Assembly: GCA_963580285.1 (NCBI GenBank)
Contig: OY757015.1
Location: 149,294,082-149,358,081 of the forward strand
DNA: 64,000 bases
Direction: 5' to 3'
From: Lucinisca nassula
Lineage: Eukaryota; Mollusca; Bivalvia; Lucinida; Lucinidae
Shown: positions 1-10,300 of the stretch, one piece after another
Position numbering within the stretch: position 1 is the first letter of the stretch
Layout: each line of letters opens with the position of its first letter
The notes under the pieces: generated by a model
What the model was told of the DNA's origin: nothing
The model's database searches: none
The model's input: only the letters and a program-made list of their open reading frames with translations
Position numbers and translations under genes: made by a program

Positions 1-204
1 CGCTGAAGACGTTGGCATCTTAGCAAATAACAACCGCAACTTGTCTCGGCAAACTACCGCTGTGATTATATCAGTGTCTTGGCAAACTACCGCCACAACT
101 TATATACCGATCTGGATGTTTTTTGTTTTTTATTTGCTCATGGTAAATTTGGGGTCCATGGAAAATTCGCGATATACTGGATTTCGCGAAATAACGGACC
201 GTGA

Positions 205-436
205 AGTATTGGATTTACAGTGTACTGGTCTTAGGTCTAAACCTGCCCAAGAAAAGTTATGTGAGTCGGACCGCTCCTTAAACTCTAGTGGTTTCTATTG
301 GCGGTAGGGCTTGAGATGTCATTTGATCTCAACGTCGGGTAAAAGTCCCACAGAATTGGAAGCAATGTCTCCAAAATGGCCTAAATAGTGTTGATGGGTA
401 CATAAAACCTCAACTCAAACAAACAAAAACAATCTT
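205..436 (+). mobile_element. SINE family S1, 5'-truncated
   Basis: It carries the body and tail of the S1 family: GTCGGGTAAAAGTCCCACA, CTCCAAAATGGCC, GTGTTGATGGG and an AAACAAACAAAAAC tail. The 5' head (CCCCCGCCCAT..GGGGCTTG) is missing or eroded. Confidence 0.7.
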
Positions 437-460
437 GAGTCAGTAAAGTTTTGCAGTAAT

Positions 461-666
461 TTAACTCTTATCTTGCTGAATATTCATTTAAGCCACACCC
501 ATTTCTGTCTATCAACCAATCAAATTACTTGATGTAATTTATTGCTAAAAATTCATAAACTGAATGCCAAACAGTGTAGATCCTGATCAGATTCAGAAGC
601 CATCTGATCTGGATCTTCACTGTTTGCAAAGATAGGGGTTGTCGTGAACAGCAAGACAAGGGTTAA
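461..666 (+). mobile_element. Palindromic TTAA MITE, family A, copy 1
   Basis: Family A copies are about 213 bp, start and end in TTAA, have termini TTAACCCTTATCTTGCTG and CAGCAAGATAAGGGTTAA, and carry a central palindrome with arms built on AACAGTGTAGATCC.GATCAGATGGCTTC. TTAA targets suggest a piggyBac- or Kolobok-type transposase acting in trans. This copy has lost part of the left arm of the core. Confidence 0.75.
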
Positions 667-1035
667 AAAAAAAAAAACCCTGGCAAATAGCTGTAAATAA
701 ATGCTTTCCTTCTAAATGAATGAACACTACATAAACATCTTCTTGCCAGTGAAAAGCTGCAGTTTCTAAAAGAAAGTTATAGATTGCAGTCTAATTGTGA
801 GTGCAGTGCGTGCTAACTTTTCAGGAGTTGTCAGCAGTCAATAGCAATCAAGAACAAATGAATCCTTTCCTCCTGATTGTATCGGAATAGGCTCAAGTCT
901 TCAAGAAATCTGTCAGTAATTCACTGCCATGTAATAAGAAGTGCTCTTTCTTTGATAAGGAGAGCTCTTGCTGAATGACATTTACGGAAATGAGTGGTCT
1001 GGTGATTTTTTTTAACCTTTATCATGCTGAATAAG

Positions 1036-1248
1036 TTAACTCTTATCTTGCTGTTCACGACAACCCCTATCTTTGCAAACAGTGTAGATCCAGATCAGAT
1101 GGCTTCTGAAGAAGCCATCTGATCAGGATCTACACTGTTTGGCATTCAGTTTATGAATTTGTAGCAATAAATTACATCAAGTAATTTGATTGGTTGATAG
1201 ACAGAAATGGCTGTGGCTTAGATGAATATTCAGCAAGATAAGGGTTAA
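1036..1248 (-). mobile_element. Palindromic TTAA MITE, family A, copy 2
   Basis: A full-length 213-bp copy with TTAA at 1036-1039 and 1245-1248. The core hairpin is intact (GATGGCTTCTGAAGAAGCCATC at its tip). It lies opposite in orientation to copy 1. Confidence 0.8.
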
Positions 1249-1279
1249 TTAAGCCAGTCCAATTCCGGACTATCCACCT

Positions 1280-1500
1280 ACCAAATTACTTGATATAGTA
1301 TATACATTCAGTTCACAAGCAGCATGACAAACAGTGTAGATCCTGATCAGATGGCTTCTTTAGAAGCCATCTGATCTGGATCTACACTGTTTGCCTTTAG
1401 AAGCCATCTGATCTGGATCTACACTGTTTGCCTTTAGAAGCCATCTGATCTGGATCTACACTGTTTGCAAAGATACAGGTTGTCATGGTCAGGGGGATAA
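1280..1500 (+). mobile_element. Degenerate family A-like element with triplicated half-hairpin
   Basis: An eroded palindrome-core element. The right arm of the core (starting CTTTAGAAGCCATCTGATC and ending CTGTTTGC) is repeated three times head to tail at 1358-1394, 1395-1431 and 1432-1468, each exactly 37 bp. Confidence 0.75.
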
Positions 1501-2379
1501 GGGGCTACCCTGAAAATGTCAGTCAAGACTGAAACAGATTTTATTTTCAAATATTTTGTCTAACTTTTCAGAGAGAATAAGGCTTGACATCGATAGTTCA
1601 AACTAAATGTCAAACCCAAATTTTTGAGGAAATATCTTTGTGATACACTCGCCTGCTTGGTACTTCTAGGAGCTGTCATGTTGGCAAGTCTTTGAAAATG
1701 TATACTTTAGTATTGAGAAAAGTGGGGTACTACTTTATTCAATTAAAACTCAGGCCACACACAGGTGGTGTATGAGTTGATACTTACCCCAAACCAAAGG
1801 GCATTAACATAGTTGATACTGTAATGATGCTAAGTATTAGACAGGTCTAAGCAAACAGTGGAGACTCAGATCAGGCTGCTTCTGATGAGGATCTACACTG
1901 CCATTCGGTCTGCATTGTTTTTAACTCCTGGCTTGATGCAAATTTGTTAAAATTTTAGGAGAATTACAGCACATTCTCAAGGTGTCCAAATTTTAGGATT
2001 TTTACAGTAATATCAGATAGCAAAAGTAAGGAGCTATCTTGACAAGAAAAAAAAAAGGTCATCTTTTATGTTTAGATTGCATGTTGTTTTCAGTCTGCAG
2101 AAGACAAATGTAATTCTGAGCTATTGTTATCTCATAAAAATATATAGAACTTATTTCTCCTGAGATTTAGGATGTACATTTGTTTCCACTAGGTTTCATA
2201 GTTATTATTAGAATCAATAATTACAGTTGCTCTCTATACCTGAAGGTGGAAGCATAAAAAATACCAAATATGGGATACCTGAATGAAAAGGGTAGTAGAG
2301 CAACAGAGAAGAGTCAGGTGACCTGGGAATAGACACAACTTTCTGTAGATTTCAAACCATATGACTAATTAAGCACATA

Positions 2380-2544
2380 CAGTAAAAATTCCGCTGTTAA
2401 GATCACTTAAAATTTAGACTAATTCTGCTTTGAAAAGCTTATTATGTCTTCTGGTCAGGGACCACCTTTGGGACTGTTCAATAATGGTCTTAAAGACCAC
2501 TTTTGAACAGTCCAAAAGGTGGTCTTAATATAGGAATTTTACTG
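2380..2544 (+). mobile_element. TA-flanked MITE, family D, copy 1
   Basis: The ends are CAGTAAAAATTCC and GGAATTTTACTG, flanked by TA on both sides (2378-2379, 2545-2546), as for Tc1/mariner-type MITEs. The interior holds the inverted stretch GGTCTTAAAGACCACTTTTG. Confidence 0.75.
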
Positions 2545-2756
2545 TATTTGGTATGATGATATAGGATCCCACCTATGCCCATGTCATCAAAGACACTTTT
2601 CCAGGTGAGCTTTGCTGTCCAATTACAGTTCTTGTTTTCACAGGTATAAACATGGATTGGCTCCCTTACTTTAAGCTGATCTATTAACCCACCTGCTGTA
2701 TCCAGCAGTGAAAGAGCCAACATTGCTGATGGCAAACCTGAAGATCTGAAATATAT

Positions 2757-2925
2757 TTAACCCATTGTATGCGGGGAAACTGCTAAAGGGGTACATTGGC
2801 AAACAGTGCAGGCCCAGATCAGATGGCACATTCTGCGGCATCTGATCAGGGCCTGCATTATTTTCTAGCAGAATACAAAATAGAATAAAAACAAAAAAAA
2901 ATAGGCCAGACACCTCTTATATGAC
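2757..2925 (+). mobile_element. TTAA MITE, family B, copy 1 (degenerate)
   Basis: Starts TTAACCCATTGTATG and carries the B-type core (GGCAAACAGTGCAGGCCCAG at its left). The 3' third is eroded and the terminal TTAA is not clear. Confidence 0.6.
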
Positions 2926-2996
2926 AAATGGACTTGTCCAACACATAGCAATGGAAGAGTCCACCAGCATATATAAGCTAACAAAGCTTATAATTA

Positions 2997-3691
2997 TCCC
3001 CACGTTTTTAAAAAAAAGTGGGGATATTGTTATCGCCTCCGTCCGTCTGTCTGTCCGTCTGTCCGTCTGTCTGTCCGGCTATCTCCTCCTAAACCGTTAG
3101 CCGGAATTCAACCAAATTTGGTATGCGAGTTACTTACATGAATAGCTTGCGCAAGAGCACATTTTTTTTTGTCCCCGCCCCCAGGGGCCCTGGGGAGGGG
3201 TCAAAAGGTCAAATATCAATAAAATTCAATTACAAAGTCAATTTTGAAGATTTTGATGCCAAACTTTGCACATGTACTTAGTTATGAAAAAAGTAAAACA
3301 TATTGAACGGGATTTTGGCTGTGACCCCTAGGTCACGCCCTGGGGGTCGGACTTGGGGGGGGGGGTCGGGGGTCAAAATTAAAGTTTTTCAGAACATAGT
3401 CATGTTGCATATCTATGCGAAGGGGATAATGGGTCGAATAAACTACAAGTAAAATTTTGACCCTGGGGTCAGATTGGGGCCCTGGGAGAGGGGTCAAAGG
3501 GTCAAAATTTAAGTTTTTTGGAACATAGTCATGTGGCATATGAAATTGAAGGGCATGATTAGTAGAATATAATACAGGTAATATTTTGACCATGGAGTCA
3601 AATTAGGGCCCAGGGTGAGGGGTTTTCGGTACTTGGCCCCTCTGTAGAAAACGTGGGGATTTGCGATGGCGCGCCATCGACAGTATTCTAG
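2997..3691 (+). mobile_element. Non-autonomous Helitron, 695 bp, intact ends
   Basis: It starts TCCCCACG directly after an A and ends CTAG directly before a T, the A|T target of Helitrons. A perfect hairpin GATGGCGCGCCATC (3665-3678) sits 9 nt before CTAG. The 5' end can also fold (CCCCAC..GTGGGG). A CCGT/CTGT microsatellite at 3040-3077 follows the 5' end. No Rep/helicase coding is present. Confidence 0.88.
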
Positions 3692-3702
3692 TAACTAATT
3701 TC

Positions 3703-3953
3703 AGTTGTTCAAAGCATCCTTTCCTTAATGAGCTTGTTAGTGATCAAAAAGTTTGCTGTCCTAGTAAGTTAAATATACCAGGTATGAAACAGTGGTATTT
3801 TTGCTGAGAAAATGTGAGCAGTTTTAGCATTTGCAAAAGCTGCTCACATATTTTTCCAACAAAAATATTAGTATACGTATATTTGCCTTATTGATCGAAG
3901 TTTTAACTATTTAAGCAACAATGTCATTAGTTTTGAACAACTGGCCCATGGTG
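3703..3953 (+). mobile_element. Palindromic MITE, family H, copy 1
   Basis: The terminal inverted repeats are CAGTTGTTCAAA and TTTTGAACAACTG. The centre is a hairpin with arms AAAATGTGAGCAG and CTGCTCACAT. Confidence 0.7.
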
Positions 3954-3967
3954 TACAGACCTTTTGA

Positions 3968-4165
3968 ATTTTTTTTTTTTGGTTTTGGTTTAACAGCCTT
4001 TTCAAGATTATTTCTCTTATATAGAGCCGATTGTTAATAAGAGGTGGGCAAAAACCCAAGTACCTGGAGAAAATCCACTTGATCCTCCATTGCAGATCTT
4101 TTCATCTAGCATGTGACAGGAGCCAGACTCGAACCACAGTGGTGAGAGACCTTTTGAATACATAT
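3968..4165 (-). mobile_element. tRNA-derived SINE, family S3, copy 1
   Basis: A minus-strand copy of the family whose body reads, on its own strand, GTTTTTGCCCACCTCT, then TTATTAAC and an A-rich, GGTTTTAC-like tail. It ends 53 bp before exon A, so it forms much of the intron next to the acceptor. Confidence 0.6.
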
Positions 4166-4217
4166 CCTACTATTTTTACCAAAAACGTTCATTCATGTAA
4201 TCTTTTTCTAATTTCAG

Positions 4218-4380
4218 GTTCTCCACACCCACATGGACACAGTAGACAAGTTACCAATTACAACTGGGGGCTCACCGCTACAGATCCACTGCAAAAATTT
4301 CATGTGTATTACATTTGTGATTGCTAGAGAAAGAGATTGCCATGACATATACACCTCTCTCAAGGAACTATCAAAACCTG
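4218..4380 (+). CDS. MTMR6/7/8-like exon A: PH-GRAM domain, C-terminal half
   Basis: The acceptor is a pyrimidine tract ending in TTTCAG at 4212-4217 and the donor is GTAAAT at 4381. The exon has 163 nt, enters in phase 0 and leaves with one base of the next codon. It encodes 54 residues including [13 protein letters not shown] and [10 protein letters not shown], which match the strands and helix at the end of the MTMR6-8 PH-GRAM domain, the part that binds phosphoinositide. The ATG at 4233 is internal and is not the start: the reading frame runs back to the acceptor, and the residues before it align with the family. The previous exon, carrying the true start, is not visible. Confidence 0.93.
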
Positions 4381-7300
4381 GTAAATACCATATGGGCCCC
4401 GTCAAGCGATTTTGGTACTTATCGCCTATGCGAGCAGCGAAGGTTCAGGCGAGCCTGCGCATCCGCGCAGTCTAGCCAGAACCTTCGCTGCTCACTCATA
4501 CAAGCATTGAAACAAGAGGAACCTTCAAACAAAAAACCATATCCCTGGCCCTTCTGAATGGCTGGGCATGCGCAGTTAAAACTTGTCATGACGGAATGCT
4601 CGAAGACCCAAATTCGCTTGGCGGGGCTCATATTCACTGTGGAGTTAGAGCACATTGCATTTAGAAATTTCATTCTTGCACACCAGATAAGGAAATCTGT
4701 GGTTTTAGCCTGGGATAGAAATTCTGTTCTAATCCTGGTGTTCTTACCCAGTGTCAGGGTGAAAATCGAATATTATCATTTTTGATATGCCCTGGTTGAA
4801 TACGACCTCATATGCACCGTCATTAAGGTTGATGTCACAGCACGTTACGTGATATCACTAAATATCACGGGGTAGTGTCATCACTATATGGTGGACATTG
4901 GCAACCAAAGTGACTGCAGTATTAAAATCCACGCTCAGAAATGGAAGGTTTGCAAGAAAAAGAATCTACATGGGTGCCTCGTGATGCCGGACTGCTACCC
5001 TCGGGACAGATTTTTCCATCCACCCCTTACATCCTTGTAAGATTCTTATATTCCATCATTAAAACAACCATAGCTGTGGACAAAGATGTATTAAAACATA
5101 CTCATTAACCTCTTTATAACACTGTTGACGGGATTCAAAGCAGAAACTTTGTTAGTTAAACAAACATGCAATATCGAAAATGTATAGATTATGTAGTAAA
5201 ATGACAATTTATGGTCATTTTTAGCTCAGCTGTTTTCGAAGAAAACGACGAGGTATTGTCATGGCTCTGGCGTCATCTGCGTCGTCGTCTTCATGCAAAA
5301 ACTTGGACATTTTGTAATATCTCTGTCATTACTGAACATACTTACTTGAAACTCGGACTAGTTGTTCATTTTGAAAAGGGGAACTCATAGCAAAAGGTGA
5401 GGTAACCCTCAAAATATTTTTGGCACAGTTATGCCCCTTTTCCAACTTAGAATTTTTGCAGCCGAGCGTTGGCACCCGCATGCGGTGCTCTTGTTTTTCT
5501 ATATAATCTGTACATTTTCTGGGGTCCATCTGCAAACTGTGCTATATCAAAAAACATGTTATATTGAACATTGTTAAATTGTGGTTGTGGTGTATATATG
5601 TACTTGCTGGAGGTTAGGAGTAACAAGGATCATTAGCGCCCGGGCTCATCGGGGCTTGGAGACAGATTGGGCTGCATGTTGTGTCCCCCCATAGCTAAAA
5701 CTTAAAATGTCATTTCATCTCAATATAGGGTAACAGTCACACAAAATCAGAAGCTAGGTCATTAAACTCCAGTCCAAATCAAAGTAAAGAATTGAAGAAC
5801 TGGGCCTAAGTGTCTTATCATCTGTCATTGCATCAGCTGAGTTTTACTATTTTCTCTGACAGCTGAGAAAATTCATTCAATATTGTTGACAGAGGAAGAT
5901 TATTGTGAGTTATTGTTACAAGTAGATGTGGGAAGCAGACTTGACAATTGAGTTAACAGAATACTTTCCTGTTTCACAATAAGTTCATGACTTTCAGAGA
6001 ATAGCTGATGGCATCTAGTCTCCATGGACATTATACTCTGTCATCTACCAGATTAGATTTTAACCAGATACATAGCTGCAGATAAGGCGCTTTTTCCATC
6101 CGAAAAGTACTGATATTTATCCCAACGCTTTAGCGTTTGGGTATTTTGTGAACACCTCAGCTTGTCCATCTGTTCCATCCATCATGCTATCTCCTCCTGA
6201 ACCATTGGCTGGAATGCAATTTGGTACATGGTTTCCTTACATGATGAGGGCGTGCGAGAGCAATGTTATATTTGGCTGCGCCCAAAGTGTGGGGATTAGG
6301 GATGGCGATGCCATCGACTGCGTGCTCTAGTTTACTTTTTTCAGCGCGAAAACCTAATGTTCAGGGTAGCACTTTTAATGAGTACCCACAACATATTTGT
6401 TTTCGTGCTGAAATTTGGATACCCCTCTTATCTGGGGCTATGCAGATATATGTGTAGTGTTATTCAATAGCTATTCATATTTCCACAATAGTTCGAACTA
6501 ACCCTTTCTCCAACAAATTTCCGTGGTCCCAAAATTGATTTAATTGAGCTACAAGCTATTTTAAGTTTGACTATAAATATATATAAATTATAGCAAATAG
6601 AAGTCTCTCTGAACTCACCTAGCTTCAACATCATTACATCTACTGTTGCCCATATTCTAGCAATGAGCCTGATGTCCAGATTATATTATACGAGGACTGT
6701 TCAAATATGAATGCAAGTAGAACATTTTCTCATGCACTAATGTGAAAATCAGCTCGAAATAAATATCACAGGGTAGAAAAACATTTTACCTATACATTGA
6801 TACCAAAATTGTTAAAATCCGTCCACTTTAGCCATGTATATCGTTCGATAAATACTGTCTACTCTTGTATACTAATACAAAACATGGTTGGAAGAAGGTC
6901 AGAGTATGCCGTTGAAATACGGTCCTATATTAAGAATCGTTGTATTCTTGGTATACGGTGCAAAGACATTTTTGATGAAATATGTTCGGTTTATGGGCAT
7001 AATGAAATGTCTTTTCCGACAGTTTTTCGTTGGTGTAAGAAATTGAGCTGTGGGCTAGGCTCAACAGAAGATGCACCACATGATCGTTGGCCGAAAAGAG
7101 CAACATCTGCCAAGATGGTTGCTAGAGTGAAAGAAATAGTTGCTACCGATGCACGCTACACCACTAGGCAAATAGCTAGTATGGTTGGCATCTCATTAGG
7201 AGCAGCTCATACAAAGTAGAAGTAAAACAAAGATCAGGAATTGATACAATTAACTTACTCCATCCATAAAAGACACCAAAGGGAAAGAAATACAAACATT

Positions 7301-10300
7301 AAGCGACCAGACCATAATGGAAACCTAAACAAGGGAAGGCCATATGGACAGTTACTTTCCCACAAAATGGCCATATGGCCATCCAAAATTAAAAGACACA
7401 AGTGATAAACACAGTAAGTAACAAACAACAACATAAATAAATCGCCACGGGATTTGAAAATGAGAAAGATCTGTGCTAGATGGATTCCCCGTCTGTTGCC
7501 AGATGAGCAGAAAAAGACACGCATTAAGTGCGCCAAGAAGTTGCTTAAAAAGTTTCCAAATTACAATGCACAGTCTTTTGCTAATGTCGTGACAGGTGAC
7601 GAGACATGGGTTCACTTTTTTGAGCCAAAACGAAAGATTCAGAACAAAATATGGGCAACAAAGTATTGCAAAAGACCATGCATTGCAAAGCGGACCATGA
7701 GCGTAAAGAAGGTAATGTATGCCATATTCTTTTCAAATCAGGGCCCTGCTATTCAGGTTGCTGTGCCTAAAGTCAAATCTGTAAATGCGAAGTTTTACAA
7801 GAATAAAGTTCTTCGAAAATTGAAGAAATATTTCAAAGAATGAAGACCGCAACTAGTTTGGCCAGTGTCAGATTGCTACATGACAATGCGTCATCGCACA
7901 AGGTGTTCATTGTGCAAGACTATCTGAAGCAGGAAAAGGTTGTTGAACTCCCTCACCCCCGTATTCCCCTGACCTTGCCCTGTGTGATTTTTTTTTTGTT
8001 CCCGCGGCTGAAAAAATTCCTTTCTGGTCGAAAATTTGTACAGCGCAAACACCTAGGTTCTGCAATATTCCAGTGCCTTCATAGTATACCTCGAAAAGAC
8101 TACCAAAATGCATTCAATGATTGGATCAGAAGACTGAAAGTTTGTATATCTATTAAAGGGGAATACAGTTCAACCTGTATTAAGCAAGTGCCTAAGGGAT
8201 AGTCAAAATATGCTTGCTTAAGACAGGTTCTTGCTTAATACAGGTGAAATTTAATACATCTGCCTGTCTTGGGAACTGAATGCCTGCTTGCTTAAGACAG
8301 GTTGCTTGCTTAATAGAGGTGGCCACTAAGACAGGTTTTACTGTACTTTGAGGGGACAAAATAAATTTTTCATCGAAATCTATCACTGAATCATTTTTAT
8401 GTGCTTAGTTGCATTCATATTTGAACAGTCCTCGTATATCACTGCTGTGGGTTCAAGCCTCGCTCATGTCACTTCTTCATCAGGTTTGGTGGTTTGTCTT
8501 CATATCTGCAACAGAGGGTCCGGTGTATTGTCTTTGGGTTCTCCAGTTTTTGTCTGCCTCTGATTAAATAAGTGAAAATAATCTTGAAAGACATTAAAAC
8601 GAGCGAGCCCCCCCCCCCCCCCCCAAAAAAAAGGTGAACTTTGACATGCTCATCAATCTGCAAGGATGCACAGGGTGTGCTTTTGCAAATAACAAAAAAG
8701 CTTTTTCATGATGTGGGTGACAAATGGATCTAAGAGGTGCTTCAAGATAGAGTAATCTCTCTCCAACAGTTGAACAAACACCATCTAATGTATTAACCCA
8801 TTTTGTACTGAATAGAATCTTCTACCTTTCATATAGGAGGAGTTCTTTTCAAAATTCCAAAATTTTGCAGTGTTCTGCGGTGTCTGATCTGGGCCTGCAC
8901 TGTTTGCCAGTATCCCGCTTCAGGATTTCCCATATAAAATGGGTCTAAAATGGGTTAAGGCCCCTTTTCATCTTACATTTACGGCTCCAGATAAAGAGCA
9001 ACAAGGCTATTCAAGGGATACCAAAATGATCCTAAGCATTGGAACATAGGCCTGTGCAAACAGTATAGACCCAGATCAGACTGCTCCTCAAGGTGTTCAA
9101 ATTTTTAGCTCACCTGAGCCTTTAGGCTCATAGGTGAGCTTATAGTATAGCCATGGTCCGTCGTCCGTCCGTCCGTCCGTCCGTCCGTCCGTCCGTCCGT
9201 CCGTCCACCATTTTCAAAGATCTTCTTCTCCTATACTGCAGGGCCAATCAAAGCCAAATTTCATATGGAGCCTCAGTGGGATGGGGGAACGAAAGTTTGT
9301 TCGCGGGGTCTGGATCACATGACCAAGATGGCCGCCATGCCCATATATGGTAAAAAGCCTTCAAAAATCTTCTTCTCCAGAACCATAAGGCCAGTGGCCT
9401 TGAAACTTGGCATGTAGCATATGGTACTCGGGCCCATCATGGTTTGTACAAATGGTGACCCCGGGTTGACCTTGACCTATTTTACAGCAATGTCAAATTT
9501 GCCGAAGTAGGCTTTTGCATGGGGCAAAGTGAAAATAATGGATTTATAGGAAAACCATTGAAGACAGTGTCACCAAAATTTGTAGATCAGGTAAAGTAAC
9601 TGAATACATGAAGATCTATGGGTCAGAAAGGTCAAGGTCATTCATTGGCCTTAGACCAAGGTCATCCAGGATCCATATTTCAAACATTTTTTTCTCCAAA
9701 ACTGCTGAGCCAATTGAAGTGAAATTTAATTTGGAGCCTTTGTGAGTTGAACAAATGAAAAAATGCCAATACGGTCTAGATCACATGACCAAGATGGCCG
9801 TCACGCCTATATATATGGTAAAAAGCCTTAAAAATTCTTCTTCTCCAGAACCGTAAGGCCAATGGCCTTGAAACTTGGCATGTAGCATATGGTACTCAGG
9901 CCCATCATAGTTTGTAGAAATGGTGACCCCGAGTTGACCTTGACCTTTTGTACAGCAATGTCAAATTTGCCGACTTAGGCTTTTGCATGGGAAAAAGTGA
10001 AAATAATGGATTTTTAGGAAACCATTGAAGACAGTGTCACCAAAATTAGTAGATAAGGTAAAGTAGCTGAATACATGAAGATCTATGTGTAAGAAAGGTC
10101 AAGGTCATTAATTGACCTTAGACCAAGGTCACGCAGGTTCCATATTTCAAACATTTTTTCTCAGAAACTACTGAGCCAATTGAAGTGAAATTCAATATGG
10201 AGCCTTTGGGAGTTGAACAAATGAAAAGCTGCCAACATGGTCTAGATCACATGACCAAGATGGCCACCACACCCATATATGGTAAAGAAACTTCGAAATT

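Larger units (their letters stand above)
1..4217 (+). other. Intron upstream of exon A
   Basis: No exon encoding the missing N-terminus was recognised here. The stretch holds a truncated SINE (205-436), palindromic MITEs, a TA-flanked MITE, a Helitron and a minus-strand SINE, listed separately. Between them the sequence is AT-rich and unremarkable. Confidence 0.6.
6884..8357 (+). pseudogene. Mariner transposase remnant (DD34D)
   Basis: The first block, from ATG at 6884 to about 7213, encodes the N-terminal helix-turn-helix region ([29 protein letters not shown]). A second block, 7457-7839, holds the linker motif ([16 protein letters not shown]) and the first catalytic Asp in [10 protein letters not shown] (7598-7600). 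A third, from 7840, holds the second Asp in LLHDNASSH (7882-7884) and the third Asp at 7986-7988 (PDLALCD in the corrected frame); the 35-codon offset fits mariner DD34D. Damage: a ~240-bp insertion at 7214-7456, a frameshift near 7838, a one-base loss in the C run at 7956-7960, a one-base gain in the T run at 7988-7997, and a MITE just before the last codons (FEGTK, stop at about 8357). It makes no functional protein. Confidence 0.88.
6691..8434 (+). mobile_element. Mariner transposon with perfect 26-bp TIRs, inactivated
   Basis: The terminal inverted repeats at 6691-6716 and 8409-8434 are perfectly complementary over 26 bp (start CGAGGACTGTTCAAATATG) and flanked by TA (6689-6690, 8435-8436). 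A broken mariner transposase lies between them. A TA-flanked MITE (8166-8343) and about 240 bp of foreign sequence (7214-7456) interrupt it. Perfect TIRs with a shattered coding region suggest that the ends were kept intact longer than the gene, or chance. Confidence 0.92.

Noticed and set aside
41..307. 88-residue open frame at the window start, considered as the missing N-terminal exon
   Set aside because: No PH-GRAM similarity; its 3' half is the S1 SINE body.
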